Assembly (NCBI GenBank): GCA_028280195.1
Contig: JANQMH010000118.1
Location: 1 to 46,633, forward strand
DNA length: 46,633 bases
Reading direction: 5' to 3'
From: Exilibacterium sp.
GTDB taxonomy: Bacteria; Pseudomonadota; Gammaproteobacteria; Pseudomonadales; Cellvibrionaceae
The notes under the pieces are model-generated. The model ran no database searches, had not been told where the DNA came from, and was given only the letters and a program-made list of their open reading frames with translations. Position 1 is the first letter of the stretch. The number at the start of each line of letters is the position of its first letter. Below are positions 26,293 through 35,904 of the stretch, in pieces. Both the position numbers and the translations under genes were made by a program.

Positions 26293-26310
26293 TCCATCGA
26301 TACCGATGGA
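26293..26310. promoter_or_regulatory. Palindrome in the Lrp-type gene leader
   Basis: TCCATCG-ATAC-CGATGGA gives 7-bp perfect arms. It ends 9 nt before the regulator start codon and overlaps its ribosome site, so binding or folding here would affect translation or transcription of the regulator. Confidence 0.45.
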
Positions 26311-26342
26311 ACGATATTACGATAAATACATTGAAATCGAAA

Positions 26343-26358
26343 CAAAATATTTATTTTG
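26343..26358. promoter_or_regulatory. AT-rich palindrome, probable Lrp-type operator
   Basis: CAAAATATTTATTTTG is a perfect 16-bp palindrome (7-bp arms, TT centre) near the middle of the divergent intergenic region. AT-rich palindromes of about 15 bp are typical sites for Lrp/AsnC proteins. Confidence 0.5.
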
Positions 26359-26449
26359 AGTAAATAAGTGGTATAAATAGAGATCTTGTTTGTCTGTGGC
26401 GCCCGTACAATAGGGCCAATCAAGTACAGGTGCAGAGGCAAACGGGCTT

Positions 26450-28144
26450 ATGGGGCAGGCGCTAATCGAGACCATTCAGCAGTCGGTCATTGGTGAGGAC
26501 ACACTGATCACGACTCCCTTTGGCGATAAACCCCTGGTCTACGCCGACTACACCGCCTCCGGGCGGGCGCTGGATTTTATCGAAAACTATATCCGCCGGC
26601 AGGTGCTGCCCTATTACGCCAATACCCATACCGAAAGCTCTTTCAGCGGCCGCCAGACCACGCTGCTGCGCGAACAGGCACGGCAGATGATTCGCCGCAG
26701 CGTCGGTGGCGGTGAGGACGACCTGATTATCTTCTGTGGCTCCGGCGCCACTGCGGCGGTCAACAAACTGATCGATATTCTCAATCTGCGCCTGCCGGCG
26801 AATGCGGATCAGTGCCAGCGGCGCGATCAGCAGATGCCTGCGGCGCAGCGTCCGGTTGTTTTTATTGGTCCCTATGAGCACCACTCCAATGAACTGCCCT
26901 GGCGTGAAAGCACAGCCGAACTGGTGGCAGTGCCGCTGTGTGACGACGGCCTGCTCGACAGCGCCGCCCTCGAGGCGCAGTTGCAGCGCTTCGAAGACCG
27001 GCCGATAAAGATCGGCAGCTTCTCCGCCGCCTCCAATGTTACCGGCCTGAAAACCGATGTCGACGGCATCTCGCGGCTGTTACACCGTTACGGCGCGCTG
27101 GCCTGCTGGGACTACGCCGCGGCCGCTCCCTATGTCGGCATCGATGTTAGCGGCAGCCGTGATGGCGACGGGGACAGCAGCAAAGATGCGGTCTTCATTT
27201 CGCCGCACAAATTTATCGGCGGGCCGGGCACACCCGGTGTGCTGGTGGTCAAGCGAAACTTGTTGAAAAACCGCGTGCCGGTGGCGCCGGGCGGTGGCAC
27301 GGTGTTATATGTGACGCCGCAGGACCATCGCTTCATCAGCGACCCGGAGCGACGCGAAGAGGGCGGTACTCCCGCCATTGTCGAATCCATTCGCGCCGGC
27401 CTGGTGTTCAAACTGCAGCAGGACGTGGGCACGGCCGAGATCGAGCGACGCGAGGCAGACCTGGTGCGGCGGGCGCTGGCACGCTGGCGCGCCTGCGACA
27501 ATATCGAGGTGCTCGGCAATACCACCGCCCCGCGCCTGTCGATTATATCGCTGCGTATCAAGCACGGCCGGCGGGATCTGCACTACGGCTTTGTGGTAGC
27601 ACTGTTAAACGACTTATTCGGTATCCAGGCGCGGGGCGGCTGTTCCTGTGCCGGCCCCTACGGCCACAGTCTGCTCGGTATGGATATGGCGTACAGCAAG
27701 GCGCTGGAGGCCGAATTGCTGCAGGGCCAGATGATTTTGCGGCCGGGTTGGGTACGGCTCAATTTCAATTACTTTATCAGTGAAGGCATCTTCGATTATC
27801 TGCTGCGGGCGGTGGAACTGATAGCCGAGCACGGCTGGCGGCTGTTGCCGTTCTACCAGTTTGATTGCGGCTCGGGTGTCTGGCGCTTTCAGGGGCAAGC
27901 CGCTGCGTTGAAAACCCAGCTGTGGGATATTGACTACCGCAGTGCCGATACCGGGGGGGACAGCGCCGCCGCACGCTTACCGCTGCAGGACTATCTGGCG
28001 CAGGCGCAGCGTGAACTGACCCGGACAGCGCGCGACGGCGACTGTTTCAGCATTGATCTGCCGCCCTCGGCCGAGCAGCTGAGGTGGTTTGTGTTACCTC
28101 AGGAAATTGTTCTACCGCGTGAGCGCCCGGCCCGAACCGGTTAG
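26450..28144 (+). CDS. Class V aminotransferase-fold PLP enzyme (cysteine desulfurase-like)
   Basis: PLP-dependent enzyme of 564 residues. The fold is that of class V: FCGSGATAAVNKLIDIL near residue 98, GSFSAASNVTGLKTDVD, and the PLP lysine Lys254 in FISPHKFIGGPGTPGV. A cysteine motif ARGGCSCAGPYGH (Cys398, Cys400) lies where desulfurases of the SufS/CsdA group hold their persulfide-forming cysteine. A C-terminal extension of about 130 residues has no recognised domain; the total is well above the usual 400. The gene is 36 nt upstream of a persulfide-dioxygenase-like MBL gene. The likely substrate is cysteine or a related thiol, giving sulfane sulfur; this is inference. Confidence 0.82.
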   Translation: MGQALIETIQQSVIGEDTLITTPFGDKPLVYADYTASGRALDFIENYIRRQVLPYYANTHTESSFSGRQTTLLREQARQMIRRSVGGGEDDLIIFCGSGATAAVNKLIDILNLRLPANADQCQRRDQQMPAAQRPVVFIGPYEHHSNELPWRESTAELVAVPLCDDGLLDSAALEAQLQRFEDRPIKIGSFSAASNVTGLKTDVDGISRLLHRYGALACWDYAAAAPYVGIDVSGSRDGDGDSSKDAVFISPHKFIGGPGTPGVLVVKRNLLKNRVPVAPGGGTVLYVTPQDHRFISDPERREEGGTPAIVESIRAGLVFKLQQDVGTAEIERREADLVRRALARWRACDNIEVLGNTTAPRLSIISLRIKHGRRDLHYGFVVALLNDLFGIQARGGCSCAGPYGHSLLGMDMAYSKALEAELLQGQMILRPGWVRLNFNYFISEGIFDYLLRAVELIAEHGWRLLPFYQFDCGSGVWRFQGQAAALKTQLWDIDYRSADTGGDSAAARLPLQDYLAQAQRELTRTARDGDCFSIDLPPSAEQLRWFVLPQEIVLPRERPARTG

Positions 28145-28179
28145 CGGCGCAAGCGGGCGTCAACAAATGGAGTGAAGTC

Positions 28180-28875
28180 ATGCTATTTCGGCAGCTGTTT
28201 GACCAGCACTCGTTCAGCTATTGCTATTTGCTGGCCGATGCCAAAGGCGGCAAGGCTCTGCTGATTGACCCGGTGCTGGAGCAGGTAGGCAGCTACCGGC
28301 AGTTGCTGCGTGAGCTGGACCTGCAGTTGCTCTACGCGCTCGACACCCATGTTCACGCCGACCATATTACCGCGTTGGGAAAACTGCGCGAACTGTATGG
28401 CTGCGAGACCATCCACAGTGAATACTCACAGGCGGACTGTGTCTCGCGCACGGTGCGCGATGGCGAGTTGATCGAACTCGACAGCCTGGCGCTGACCGTA
28501 CTGCACACGCCCGGGCATACCGCTGACTCCTGCTGTTTTCTGTTGCAGGAACAGCGGCCCTATTACCTGTTTAGCGGCGATACACTGTTAATCCGCGGCA
28601 CCGGCCGCACCGACTTCCAGGCCGGCGATGCCCGCCAGCAGTACGCCAGTATCGTCGACAAACTGCTGACCCTGCCGGAGTCGACCCTGGTGTACCCCGG
28701 CCACGACTACAATGGCATGACGGCAAGCACCATCGGCGAGGAAAAGCGTTTCAATCCGCGCCTGCAGGTAGCCGGCGCCGAGGCTTATGCCAGGCTGATG
28801 GACAATCTGAATCTGCCCCGGCCCCGGCTGATGGACATAGCGGTGCCGGCCAACCTGGCCTGTGGTGAGGAATAG
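28180..28875 (+). CDS. MBL-fold hydrolase, persulfide dioxygenase (ETHE1)-like
   Basis: A 231-residue metallo-beta-lactamase-fold protein closest to ETHE1/Blh persulfide dioxygenases, which oxidise glutathione persulfide to sulfite with O2. Motifs in order are TLDTHVHADH-like metal site (ALDTHVHADHITALG), LHTPGHTADSCCF, LFSGDTLLIRGTGRTDFQ and VYPGHDYNGMTASTIGEEK. These fit the ETHE1 pattern of one mononuclear iron site with two His and one Asp. It follows the class V enzyme by 35 nt, which suggests a joint pathway: persulfide made by one and oxidised by the other. Confidence 0.85.
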   Translation: MLFRQLFDQHSFSYCYLLADAKGGKALLIDPVLEQVGSYRQLLRELDLQLLYALDTHVHADHITALGKLRELYGCETIHSEYSQADCVSRTVRDGELIELDSLALTVLHTPGHTADSCCFLLQEQRPYYLFSGDTLLIRGTGRTDFQAGDARQQYASIVDKLLTLPESTLVYPGHDYNGMTASTIGEEKRFNPRLQVAGAEAYARLMDNLNLPRPRLMDIAVPANLACGEE

Positions 28876-28962
28876 CGCAGACCAGCGGCCGGCCTGTCGT
28901 ATTCGTGGTGTTGAGGATCTCCCGGCAGCGACGTTGGCGGATCTGGCTGTCTGTACCTTATG

Positions 28963-29027
28963 TATTGAACTGTGGTATTGAACTATGGTGTTGAACTGTG
29001 GTTTTGAACTATGGTTTTGAACTATGC
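28963..29027. repeat. Five tandem 13-bp repeats
   Basis: Units TATTGAACTGTGG, TATTGAACTATGG, TGTTGAACTGTGG, TTTTGAACTATGG and TTTTGAACTATGC run without gap. TTGAACTRTG is shared by all five. The array lies in the 180-nt gap between the MBL gene and the end of the DnaJ-related gene. Confidence 0.9.
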
Positions 29028-29055
29028 GGCAGCATTCTACAGCAGTGAATGGCGG

Positions 29056-29643
29056 CTAGTGTCCCCCCATACAACAGGCCAACAGCTCATACGCTTCCCT
29101 TACCTTGGCAAACTCCTCGGCCTCGCCACCCCGGTCGGGGTGGTGCAGAGCGGCTAAACGGCGGTAGGCCATACGGATTTGTGGCCAGCTGCAGCCGTCT
29201 GCCAGTTGCAGTACCGCCAGGGCTTCGAGCTTTTTATCCTCGGCAAAATAGCGCTCCCAGAAGTCGTTAAACAGCTGTTCTACCGATGCGTTACTGCTTT
29301 GATCAAACTGACTCCAGTCCAGGTAGTAGTCGCGCAAAGCGTGATCGCTGGCCTCGCCGGGCATACCCTGAGCGGATTGACCGGTAATCGGCTGCAATTC
29401 CACTTTGAGTGCCGAAATGGTCAGATAGTAACCCTCCTCCTGCAGTACGGGGCGCAGGCGGTAGAGTGCATTCATCAACAGAAAATGCTTGCGGAACAAC
29501 AGCAATCCGGGGCTGACGCCCGGCTCCTGGTCGAGCTGCAGGCCGTCGAATTCGAGCTGCCGCAACAACTCGTATTCGCTCAGCCCTTCGGGGTTATTGC
29601 GAAGAATCCGGGTGATTGGTGCGGTAAGAGGATTTCCGTTCAT
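29056..29643 (-). CDS. DnaJ-related protein with C-terminal J domain
   Basis: A 195-residue protein of the DNAJ_related family of Gammaproteobacteria. The N-terminal part (about 1-125) carries LFRKHFLLMNALYRLRP, found in that family. The C-terminal 60 residues are a J domain with the HPD motif in LAALHHPDRGGEAEEFAKV, so it should stimulate an Hsp70 (DnaK-type) ATPase. ATG 29643 is chosen; an upstream start at 29691 would add 16 residues with no support. The client is unknown. Confidence 0.85.
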   Translation of the reverse strand: MNGNPLTAPITRILRNNPEGLSEYELLRQLEFDGLQLDQEPGVSPGLLLFRKHFLLMNALYRLRPVLQEEGYYLTISALKVELQPITGQSAQGMPGEASDHALRDYYLDWSQFDQSSNASVEQLFNDFWERYFAEDKKLEALAVLQLADGCSWPQIRMAYRRLAALHHPDRGGEAEEFAKVREAYELLACCMGGH

Positions 29644-29766
29644 AGCGGTAAGTTTAGTATATTCCTGGGTATATCTGTGCTTTGCGTGCAAGCCGGCGCC
29701 TCGGGGCGCACTGGCCTCGATACCGGGGCTTGTCTCCGAGTCTGGAATAATTGCAGAGCTGCCTGT

Positions 29767-30018
29767 TTACGGCTTATCCGGACTGTCTTTATCCGCACGG
29801 TGATTTTTATAGCGCCGCCGTTTGCGCAAGGACTTTGCAGCGATCGCTTTGGTAATATCAAATACTTCACCGGTTTTTTTGCTGTTGCAAGCGTAGTGGG
29901 GATCGGCGTTGTATCTCAAGCGAATGACCTTTGCATCGCGAGCGCTTAACAGCGTTACAACTGCCCTGTATGGATCATTTTGTTTTTTGTCTTCGTTCCT
30001 GTCTTTCTCGTCTCTCAT
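29767..30018 (-). CDS. Small basic hypothetical protein
   Basis: An 83-residue protein starting MRDEKDRNED, highly charged with Lys/Arg/Asp clusters at both ends and no known domain. The middle (YRAVVTLLSARDAKVIRLRYNADPH) could be a small fold. It uses ATG 30018. It sits between the DnaJ-related gene and another orphan on the same strand in an AT-richer stretch, so it may be an accessory gene. Being short, it might also be spurious. Confidence 0.5.
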   Translation of the reverse strand: MRDEKDRNEDKKQNDPYRAVVTLLSARDAKVIRLRYNADPHYACNSKKTGEVFDITKAIAAKSLRKRRRYKNHRADKDSPDKP

Positions 30019-30072
30019 TTTATGCCCCTGTTATTTTGCCAGTTTGCTTTGCCAGTTTGTTTTGGCGGGTGT

Positions 30073-30567
30073 TTAATTCCCTAAAAAACTCCGGTAGAGC
30101 TTCAGGCACTCTGACCACGCACTTTTCTGCTGGGTTGCGGCAATATATTCTTCAATATAGGGCTTATACTGTTGAATCCTTTCGATAAATATATCTCCCC
30201 GCGCGGGTTCCCAGTACTTGTACGGGAAAATGCCGTTATTCGCCATAAAGCAGATATGTTCGTAGTGATTCAGTATGGAGAATACCTCTTTTTCGATATC
30301 AGTATTAGCGGATATATGCTGATATGAAAACGGATTGGACACCAGTCCAATCTTTCTTTCCAAATCCATTTTGCGTTTTACCGCCTGATCGACCATTGCC
30401 GCCTTCTCGTTGACCGACATGGCGATAGTGTGAAAATCCCGTTTTCTGTTTTCGCGTGTATTTTCCCTGAAAGCCAGTAAAGCGATCAGTACGCTGCCGA
30501 AAGCAAGACAGGAAGCAGTTGCCGAGATAATAGAGGATATTGCACTGACCTGGCCGGCCCAATCCAT
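30073..30567 (-). CDS. Membrane-anchored hypothetical protein (DUF4760-like)
   Basis: A 164-residue protein with one N-terminal membrane segment (about 8-32, ISSIISATASCLAFGSVLIALLAF) and a helical cytoplasmic domain rich in charged and aromatic residues. Its layout resembles DUF4760-type proteins, but I am not sure of the family. ATG 30567 is preferred, with GGAG 8 nt upstream; GTG 30573 is close by. It precedes the 83-residue gene by 54 nt on the same strand, so both may be co-transcribed. Confidence 0.6.
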   Translation of the reverse strand: MDWAGQVSAISSIISATASCLAFGSVLIALLAFRENTRENRKRDFHTIAMSVNEKAAMVDQAVKRKMDLERKIGLVSNPFSYQHISANTDIEKEVFSILNHYEHICFMANNGIFPYKYWEPARGDIFIERIQQYKPYIEEYIAATQQKSAWSECLKLYRSFLGN

Positions 30568-31071
30568 CTCCACTTCTCCGTAAGTTATTTTTATATATTG
30601 TTATAACTATTTGCAGGGCCGTTTTGAGAAGCGCCTACAGTTTGTTGCAGCTATAAAAGTAATACGCAGGAAATTTTATCTACCTCAATAAAAATTTTAG
30701 TGCTTTCGCTATTATGACAACCGTCACTACCTGTTGTAGTTATCTTTGCGTCCGGGCCTATATAACTGCAGTTGGTATTTTTTAAAAGATCCAAGTGATT
30801 GTCTATGCAGAAAGCTGCCTTTCGAAGCAGTCCTTTGTTGCTAATTTCTGACCTGCCTCTGTGGCTGCCGTCATCCTGCAGCTCGGTTGAAGCGTCTGCT
30901 GTCGGCTTATGGAGTCGCGATTCTTTACTGTCGATTGGTGAAATAGCAAATAGTTACCTGTTTGACTGCTTTGTTGTCCGCTTCAGCGGTGAGGTGGCTA
31001 CTGTGACGGCTACCGGAATACATCGGCAAGCAAGCGACCCATACGCCCGGCCAGCTGTGAGCCATTGGACT
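30568..31071. other. AT-rich gap without a gene
   Basis: These 504 nt are visibly richer in A and T than the surroundings. The only long frame (plus strand from 30799) continues as a shadow of rnfE and matches nothing. Small inverted repeats such as ACTAC-CTGTT-GTAGT are present. This may be a recombination scar or the 3' region of the rnf operon. No terminator of classical form was seen. Confidence 0.4.
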
Positions 31072-31788
31072 TCAGCTGATAGCTCCGGTAGTCCTGACCC
31101 GCTTACTCCCCTTGAGCGGCTTCTCCCTGCGCGCCTCTTCCCGCTTTTTAATCTGCGCATCGGCAATATTCTTGAGTGCAATCAAGAACCCCGTCGCCAG
31201 AAATGCGCCGGGCGGCAACACCGCAATCAGAAAGCCGCTGTAGTCCCCAAACAGGTGGATGGTCCAGCCCCTCGCCGCCTCCCCAAACAGCAGGTGCATA
31301 TCTGCAAACAGCGTGCCTGCGCCGAGTATTTCCCGGATGGCGCCTACCGCCAGTAACACCAGCCCGAAACCCAGCCCCATCATCAGGCCGTCCCACGCGG
31401 AGGGGAGCACCGGGTTTTTACTGGCAAAGGCATCGGCGCGACCGAGGATCGAGCAGTTGGTGACAATCAGGGGGATAAAAATGCCCAGGATCTGATAGAG
31501 TTCGAAAGTGAAAGCCCGCATCAGTAATTCGGTACAGGTGGTAAAGGTAGCGATAATCATCACAAAGGCCGGCAGTCTGACGGCGTCGCTGACCGCCTTG
31601 CGGATCAGCGAGACGGCAATGTTGGAACCCAGCAGTACCAGCAGCGTGGCCAGACCCAGGCCCAGGGCGTTGGCGACGGAACCGGTAACGGCAAGCAGCG
31701 GGCAAAGGCCCAGTAGCTGCACCAGGGCCGGGTTATTGTTCCAGAGGCCGTTTTTGCTGATTTCCCCGTAGTTGACGGCGTTACTCAT
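31072..31788 (-). CDS. rnfE: Rnf complex subunit E
   Basis: Integral membrane subunit of the ion-pumping ferredoxin:NAD+ oxidoreductase, 238 residues. Motifs include [19 protein letters not shown] and [19 protein letters not shown], with a conserved Cys in each half that may bind an Fe-S centre with RnfA. ATG 31788 is used; it overlaps the end of rnfG by 8 nt. The longer frame to 31983 overlaps rnfG and is not used. Last gene of rnfABCDGE. Confidence 0.96.
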   Translation of the reverse strand: MSNAVNYGEISKNGLWNNNPALVQLLGLCPLLAVTGSVANALGLGLATLLVLLGSNIAVSLIRKAVSDAVRLPAFVMIIATFTTCTELLMRAFTFELYQILGIFIPLIVTNCSILGRADAFASKNPVLPSAWDGLMMGLGFGLVLLAVGAIREILGAGTLFADMHLLFGEAARGWTIHLFGDYSGFLIAVLPPGAFLATGFLIALKNIADAQIKKREEARREKPLKGSKRVRTTGAIS

Positions 31789-32488
31789 TGGCTTCACCTG
31801 TCTGTGTGATCTCACCGCCGGGCGCCGTAGCGACTGGCGCCTGCGGCGGTTCGGATGGCGGCCGCGGCGGTTCTGCAAACAAAAACGCGCGATTCGACTG
31901 GGCAAATTCCAGTACCTTGCGAACCTGCCTGACAACCGCACGTGGGGTAATGGTGGCGCCGGTAAACTGGTCGAATTCGCCACCGTCTTTTTTGACAGTC
32001 CAGCCTTCGGGCTTGGGATCGGCCAGGGACTTGCCGTTAAAACCGAGCACCCAGTCGCTCTTCTTCAAGTCGACCTTGTCACCCAGCCCGGGTGTCTCGC
32101 TGTGGCTGAGGGCGCGGACGCCCGCCACCGAACCGTCGCGGTTGATGCCGATAATCAGTTTGATATCGCCGCTGTAGCCGTCCGGCGCCACCGCGGGAAC
32201 GATGGCGGCGACCGGCTGCCCGTTGGCGCGGGCGATATTGACATCGCCGCCCCGATCCAGGCCCAGCAGCGCCCAGTAGGCTTCGGGGACGGGGATGGTG
32301 TCGAGCAGCAGGTCATTGTCGTGACGGTCAGCGGGTACGATTTCCAGCAGCGCCTTTTGCGCGGCCTTGCGTTCTTCGCGGGCGATCTGCTCCTTGGTGC
32401 CCTGGTGGGTGCCCGAGAGCAGGGCGGCCGTGGCCAGGGCGAAAGCGCCGAGAAGTAAGCTGTTGCTGCCGATGGATGTGCCCAGCAT
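31781..32488 (-). CDS. rnfG: Rnf complex subunit G (flavoprotein)
   Basis: Subunit with a covalently bound FMN in its periplasmic domain. The 235-residue protein has an N-terminal membrane anchor ([17 protein letters not shown]) and the flavinylation motif TGATITP, where the second Thr takes FMN. A Pro/Glu-rich tail of about 30 residues is a variable end. It is 15 nt after rnfD and overlaps rnfE. Confidence 0.96.
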   Translation of the reverse strand: MLGTSIGSNSLLLGAFALATAALLSGTHQGTKEQIAREERKAAQKALLEIVPADRHDNDLLLDTIPVPEAYWALLGLDRGGDVNIARANGQPVAAIVPAVAPDGYSGDIKLIIGINRDGSVAGVRALSHSETPGLGDKVDLKKSDWVLGFNGKSLADPKPEGWTVKKDGGEFDQFTGATITPRAVVRQVRKVLEFAQSNRAFLFAEPPRPPSEPPQAPVATAPGGEITQTGEANE

Positions 32489-32503
32489 GTGGCTGCTCCG
32501 CTG

Positions 32504-33562
32504 TTATGGCCTGTTGTCCGTGGCGCGCCGGGGTTTGTCGTGCCCGTAGGTGCGCGGCACGGTGTAGTAGTCGATGAACGGCGCGGCAAAGTTCATCAAC
32601 AACACGGCAAAAGCCACCGCATCCGGGTAGTTGCCCCAGCTGCGGATAATATAGATCAGTACGCCGATGCTGGCGCCGAAAATCAGTTTGCCACGATTGC
32701 TGGTGGCGGAGGTAACCGGGTCGGTGATAATGAAAAAGGCGCCCAGCATGGTGCCGCCGGAGAGCAGGTGCAGCAGCGGCGAGCCGCCGCTGGTGGAGCT
32801 GCCGCCATCGTAGAAGATGGTGGCCATCAGGGTCAGTGCCACCAGCATGGCGACCGGCGCATGCCAGGTAAAGATGCGCCGGTATAGCAAATAGGCACCG
32901 CCGATCAGAAAGCCGAGGTTGACCCACTCCCAGCCGGCGCCGGCCCAGCGGCCGGCGGCAAAAACCGGCTCGGTGGCATACAGATGCTGTACCAGCTGGC
33001 TGTCGTTCTGCTTGAACACATCCAGAGGCGTGGCGGCGGTATGGCCGTCGATGCCGGTATCGAGCCAGATCTGCTGCAGCGCGCTCAGCGGACCGAGCAG
33101 CGACTGCCCGTCCGGCAGCGCGGTGCGCGGTGCGGCCCACTGGGTCATTTCCACCGGGAATGAAATCAGCACTACCACATAGCCGACCATCGCCGGATTG
33201 AAGGGATTAAAACCCATACCGCCGTATAGGTGCTTGGCGACGACAATGGCGAAGCCGGTGCTGACGGCGACGATCCACCAGGGGCAGTAGGGCGGCAGTG
33301 ACAGCCCCAGCAGTACACCCGTGACCACGGCGCTGTAGTCGTTGATATAGAACATCACCGGCCGCCGCCGCAGTTTCATCACCGCGGCCTCGCAGGCCAC
33401 GGCGGTAAAGCTGGCCATCACCACATTCATCAGACTGCCGGGGCCGAAAAAATAGCTGAGCGCTATCAGGCCCGGAATGGTGGCGAGCATCACCTGCTGC
33501 ATGACATCACCGGTATTGCCGGGGCTGTGGGTGTGGGGGGAGGTGATTCGCAGTAGGGGCAT
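32504..33562 (-). CDS. rnfD: Rnf complex subunit D (flavoprotein)
   Basis: Multi-span membrane subunit with a second covalent FMN, 352 residues. Motifs are [17 protein letters not shown] and the flavinylation region [17 protein letters not shown]. It starts with ATG at 33562. Between its start and the end of rnfC lies a short CTAG-rich repeat (33566-33600). Confidence 0.96.
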   Translation of the reverse strand: MPLLRITSPHTHSPGNTGDVMQQVMLATIPGLIALSYFFGPGSLMNVVMASFTAVACEAAVMKLRRRPVMFYINDYSAVVTGVLLGLSLPPYCPWWIVAVSTGFAIVVAKHLYGGMGFNPFNPAMVGYVVVLISFPVEMTQWAAPRTALPDGQSLLGPLSALQQIWLDTGIDGHTAATPLDVFKQNDSQLVQHLYATEPVFAAGRWAGAGWEWVNLGFLIGGAYLLYRRIFTWHAPVAMLVALTLMATIFYDGGSSTSGGSPLLHLLSGGTMLGAFFIITDPVTSATSNRGKLIFGASIGVLIYIIRSWGNYPDAVAFAVLLMNFAAPFIDYYTVPRTYGHDKPRRATDNRP

Positions 33563-33565
33563 GGG

Positions 33566-33600
33566 AGTCTCTAGTTTCCAGTCGCCAGTCTCTAGTGGGA
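33566..33600. repeat. CTAG-containing repeat at the rnfC-rnfD junction
   Basis: AGTCTCTAGT, then TCCAGTCGCCAGTCTCTAGT, is a degenerate form of the CTAG-rich repeat seen at 37157-37311 and 40720-40740. It includes the rnfC stop codon and fills the 29-nt spacer to rnfD. Confidence 0.65.
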
Positions 33601-35904
33601 GGTGTCTGTGGTGACGGGCTGTTGCTGCAGTTGTTGTTGGGTTTGGGTCAGTTTGGCCTCCAGTTTTTCTGCGGCGGTGCGAAAGGCGTCGGTATTGTCG
33701 TCGTTGTCTGCCCGGGCTTTTTCCAGGCGCAGCCTGGCTTTTTGCAGGCGATCCTGCAGCGATTCGATCTGGCTGCGCAGTTTCTCTTCCGGGCTCATAT
33801 CGGCTCTGGCCGCGGCCCTGGCTTTGGCCTTTTCGATAGCCGCCGTGGCAGCTTCGCTGTCTGCTGATGGTGCCTGCGCATGTTCGGGTACCGCCCCGGC
33901 TTGCAGGTCGTCGAGTTCGGCCCGGGTGGCGGCGATTTTTGTTTCCAGTTTGGCAACACCGGTCTGCAGCGCCTCGACAGTGTCGCTGCCGGCCTGCCTG
34001 GCCTGGTCCAGTTTTTGCCGGGCCGTAGCCAGGCGTTTTTGCAGAGAGGCGATATTGTTGCGCAGTCTTTCCGCCGGCGGCAGCGCCATTTTGGCCTGTG
34101 CCCTGGCAATGGCCGTGGCGACCGGGTCGGGTTTATCGGCAGCTTGCCCTGTACCCTCATGTGCCGCCAGCTTTTGCCGGGCGTCGTCGAGCCGCGCCTG
34201 CGCCTCTTTGACCCGTGCCTGCAGCTTGTCCCGCTGTTCGTCGCCGGCCTCATCGCAGCGCTGGCGGGCGCGCTGCAGGCGGCTTTCGGCACTGGAGACG
34301 GCGCGTTCGAGTTTGGCCTGCTGTTGCTGCGGCGCAACCTGCCGGGTCTGCGCCCGAGCCATGGCCGCGCTGACGGGGTCCGCCTGACTGCCGCCGGTGC
34401 GCTCGCCGCCGCCGGCTGCCCTGGCCTGCGCCAGTTTCTGTTTTGCCTGCTCGGCGGCTTTTTTGCGCGCTGCACGCTTGGCTTCCTTCTCCGCTTCCTC
34501 TCTGGCGATGCGCTGCTTGTGGAATTCGAAGCGCTGCCGCGAGCGGTCGGACTTTTCTTTTTCCGTTTCCATCCGCCGAATGGTGCTTTTGGATGCGCGG
34601 TAATACTGCACCAGCGGAATATTGCTCGGGCAGACATAGGCGCAGGCGCCGCATTCGATACAGTCGGATAAATTGTAGGCCTGCAGCTTCTCGTAGTCCT
34701 GTGCCTGGGAATACCAGAAAAGCTGCTGCGGCAGCAGGCTCGCCGGACAGGCCTCGGCACACATGCCACAGCGGATACAGGCCTGGGCCGGCGGCGGCGG
34801 CGGCAGCTCCTCGCGGCTCGGAGCGAGGATGCAGTTGGTGGTTTTGACAATCGGCACATCGGCGGTGGGCAGGGTAAAGCCCATCATCGGCCCGCCCATC
34901 ACCAGCCGCGAGCAGCGTTCGGCATCGAAGCCGTGTGCGGCCAGCACATGGGCTATGGGCGTGCCCAGGCGCGCGCGGATATTGCGCTGTGTCTGCAGCG
35001 CCTCGCCGACGACGGTGGTAATGCGCGCGATCAAGGGCTCGCCAAATCGCACTGCGCGCCAGGCGGCCTGGGCGGTGCCGGTGTTCTGGCAGACGACGCC
35101 GATATTGGCCGGGATCTGCTCGCTGGGTACCTCGCGGCCGGTGAGGATCTGAATCAGCTGTTTCTCGCCGCCGGAGGGGTACTTGGTGGGAAATGTACAG
35201 ACCTCGACAGCGCTGCCCGGGTGACCTTCACCGGCGGCCAGCGCCGCTTCCATTGCCGCAATGGCTTTGGGCTTGTTGTCCTCGATACCGATCAATACCT
35301 GCTGCGGATTGTCGAGCATATGGGCCAGCAGCCGGGTACCGGCCACGACCTCGTCGGCATGGGCCTGCATCAGCGCATCGTCGGCGGTGATATAGGGCTC
35401 GCATTCGGTGCCGTTGATAATCAGGGTGTCGATATCGTAGTTGGCGCGGGGATTGAGTTTGACCGCGGTTGGAAAACCCGCGCCGCCCAGACCGACAATA
35501 CCGGCAGCGCGGACTTTCTCCACCAGTTGCTGGTGGTCGAGCCGGGTGTAGTCTTCGCAAGCATGCAGTTCGATCCACTGATCCCTGCCGTCGGGTCGCA
35601 GCACCATACACAGATCGGTCATGCCCGAGGGGTGGGCGATGGCGCGCTCTTCGATAGCGACAATTTCGCCCGAGGTGGAAGCGTGTACCGGCGCGCTCAC
35701 CAGGCCCTTGGCTGCGGCGATTTCCTGGCCGGTCAGCACCCGCTCGCCCACCGCCACGATCGGCTCCGCCGCGGTGCCCATGTGCTGGCTGAGGGGCAGC
35801 ACCAGCAGCTCCGGCAGGGCGATCTCGGCGATGGGCTGTTGCAGCGACTGGTCTTTGTTTTCCGGCGGGTGAATGCCGCCCGGTATACCCCAGATTTTCC
35901 TCAC
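33592..35904 (-). CDS. rnfC: Rnf complex subunit C with extended C-terminal tail
   Basis: Peripheral subunit that binds NADH and FMN and passes electrons via two 4Fe-4S clusters. The 770-residue protein has the nucleotide motif [16 protein letters not shown] near residue 136, and two ferredoxin motifs, [12 protein letters not shown] near 378 and [12 protein letters not shown] near 415. A tail of about 320 residues follows, Ala/Lys/Arg/Gln-rich and largely coiled coil, with three related modules each containing ARAQ/EKAKA, E-L--I-SLQ-RL and KLE-K segments. Start is GTG 35904, overlapping rnfB by 4 nt. Some gammaproteobacterial RnfC proteins share such tails. Confidence 0.95.
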   Translation of the reverse strand: MRKIWGIPGGIHPPENKDQSLQQPIAEIALPELLVLPLSQHMGTAAEPIVAVGERVLTGQEIAAAKGLVSAPVHASTSGEIVAIEERAIAHPSGMTDLCMVLRPDGRDQWIELHACEDYTRLDHQQLVEKVRAAGIVGLGGAGFPTAVKLNPRANYDIDTLIINGTECEPYITADDALMQAHADEVVAGTRLLAHMLDNPQQVLIGIEDNKPKAIAAMEAALAAGEGHPGSAVEVCTFPTKYPSGGEKQLIQILTGREVPSEQIPANIGVVCQNTGTAQAAWRAVRFGEPLIARITTVVGEALQTQRNIRARLGTPIAHVLAAHGFDAERCSRLVMGGPMMGFTLPTADVPIVKTTNCILAPSREELPPPPPAQACIRCGMCAEACPASLLPQQLFWYSQAQDYEKLQAYNLSDCIECGACAYVCPSNIPLVQYYRASKSTIRRMETEKEKSDRSRQRFEFHKQRIAREEAEKEAKRAARKKAAEQAKQKLAQARAAGGGERTGGSQADPVSAAMARAQTRQVAPQQQQAKLERAVSSAESRLQRARQRCDEAGDEQRDKLQARVKEAQARLDDARQKLAAHEGTGQAADKPDPVATAIARAQAKMALPPAERLRNNIASLQKRLATARQKLDQARQAGSDTVEALQTGVAKLETKIAATRAELDDLQAGAVPEHAQAPSADSEAATAAIEKAKARAAARADMSPEEKLRSQIESLQDRLQKARLRLEKARADNDDNTDAFRTAAEKLEAKLTQTQQQLQQQPVTTDTSH

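Noticed and set aside
30799-31356. Plus-strand open frame of 185 codons before rnfE
   Set aside because: Its second half is the antisense of rnfE, its first half has no recognisable domain, and no ribosome site was seen.
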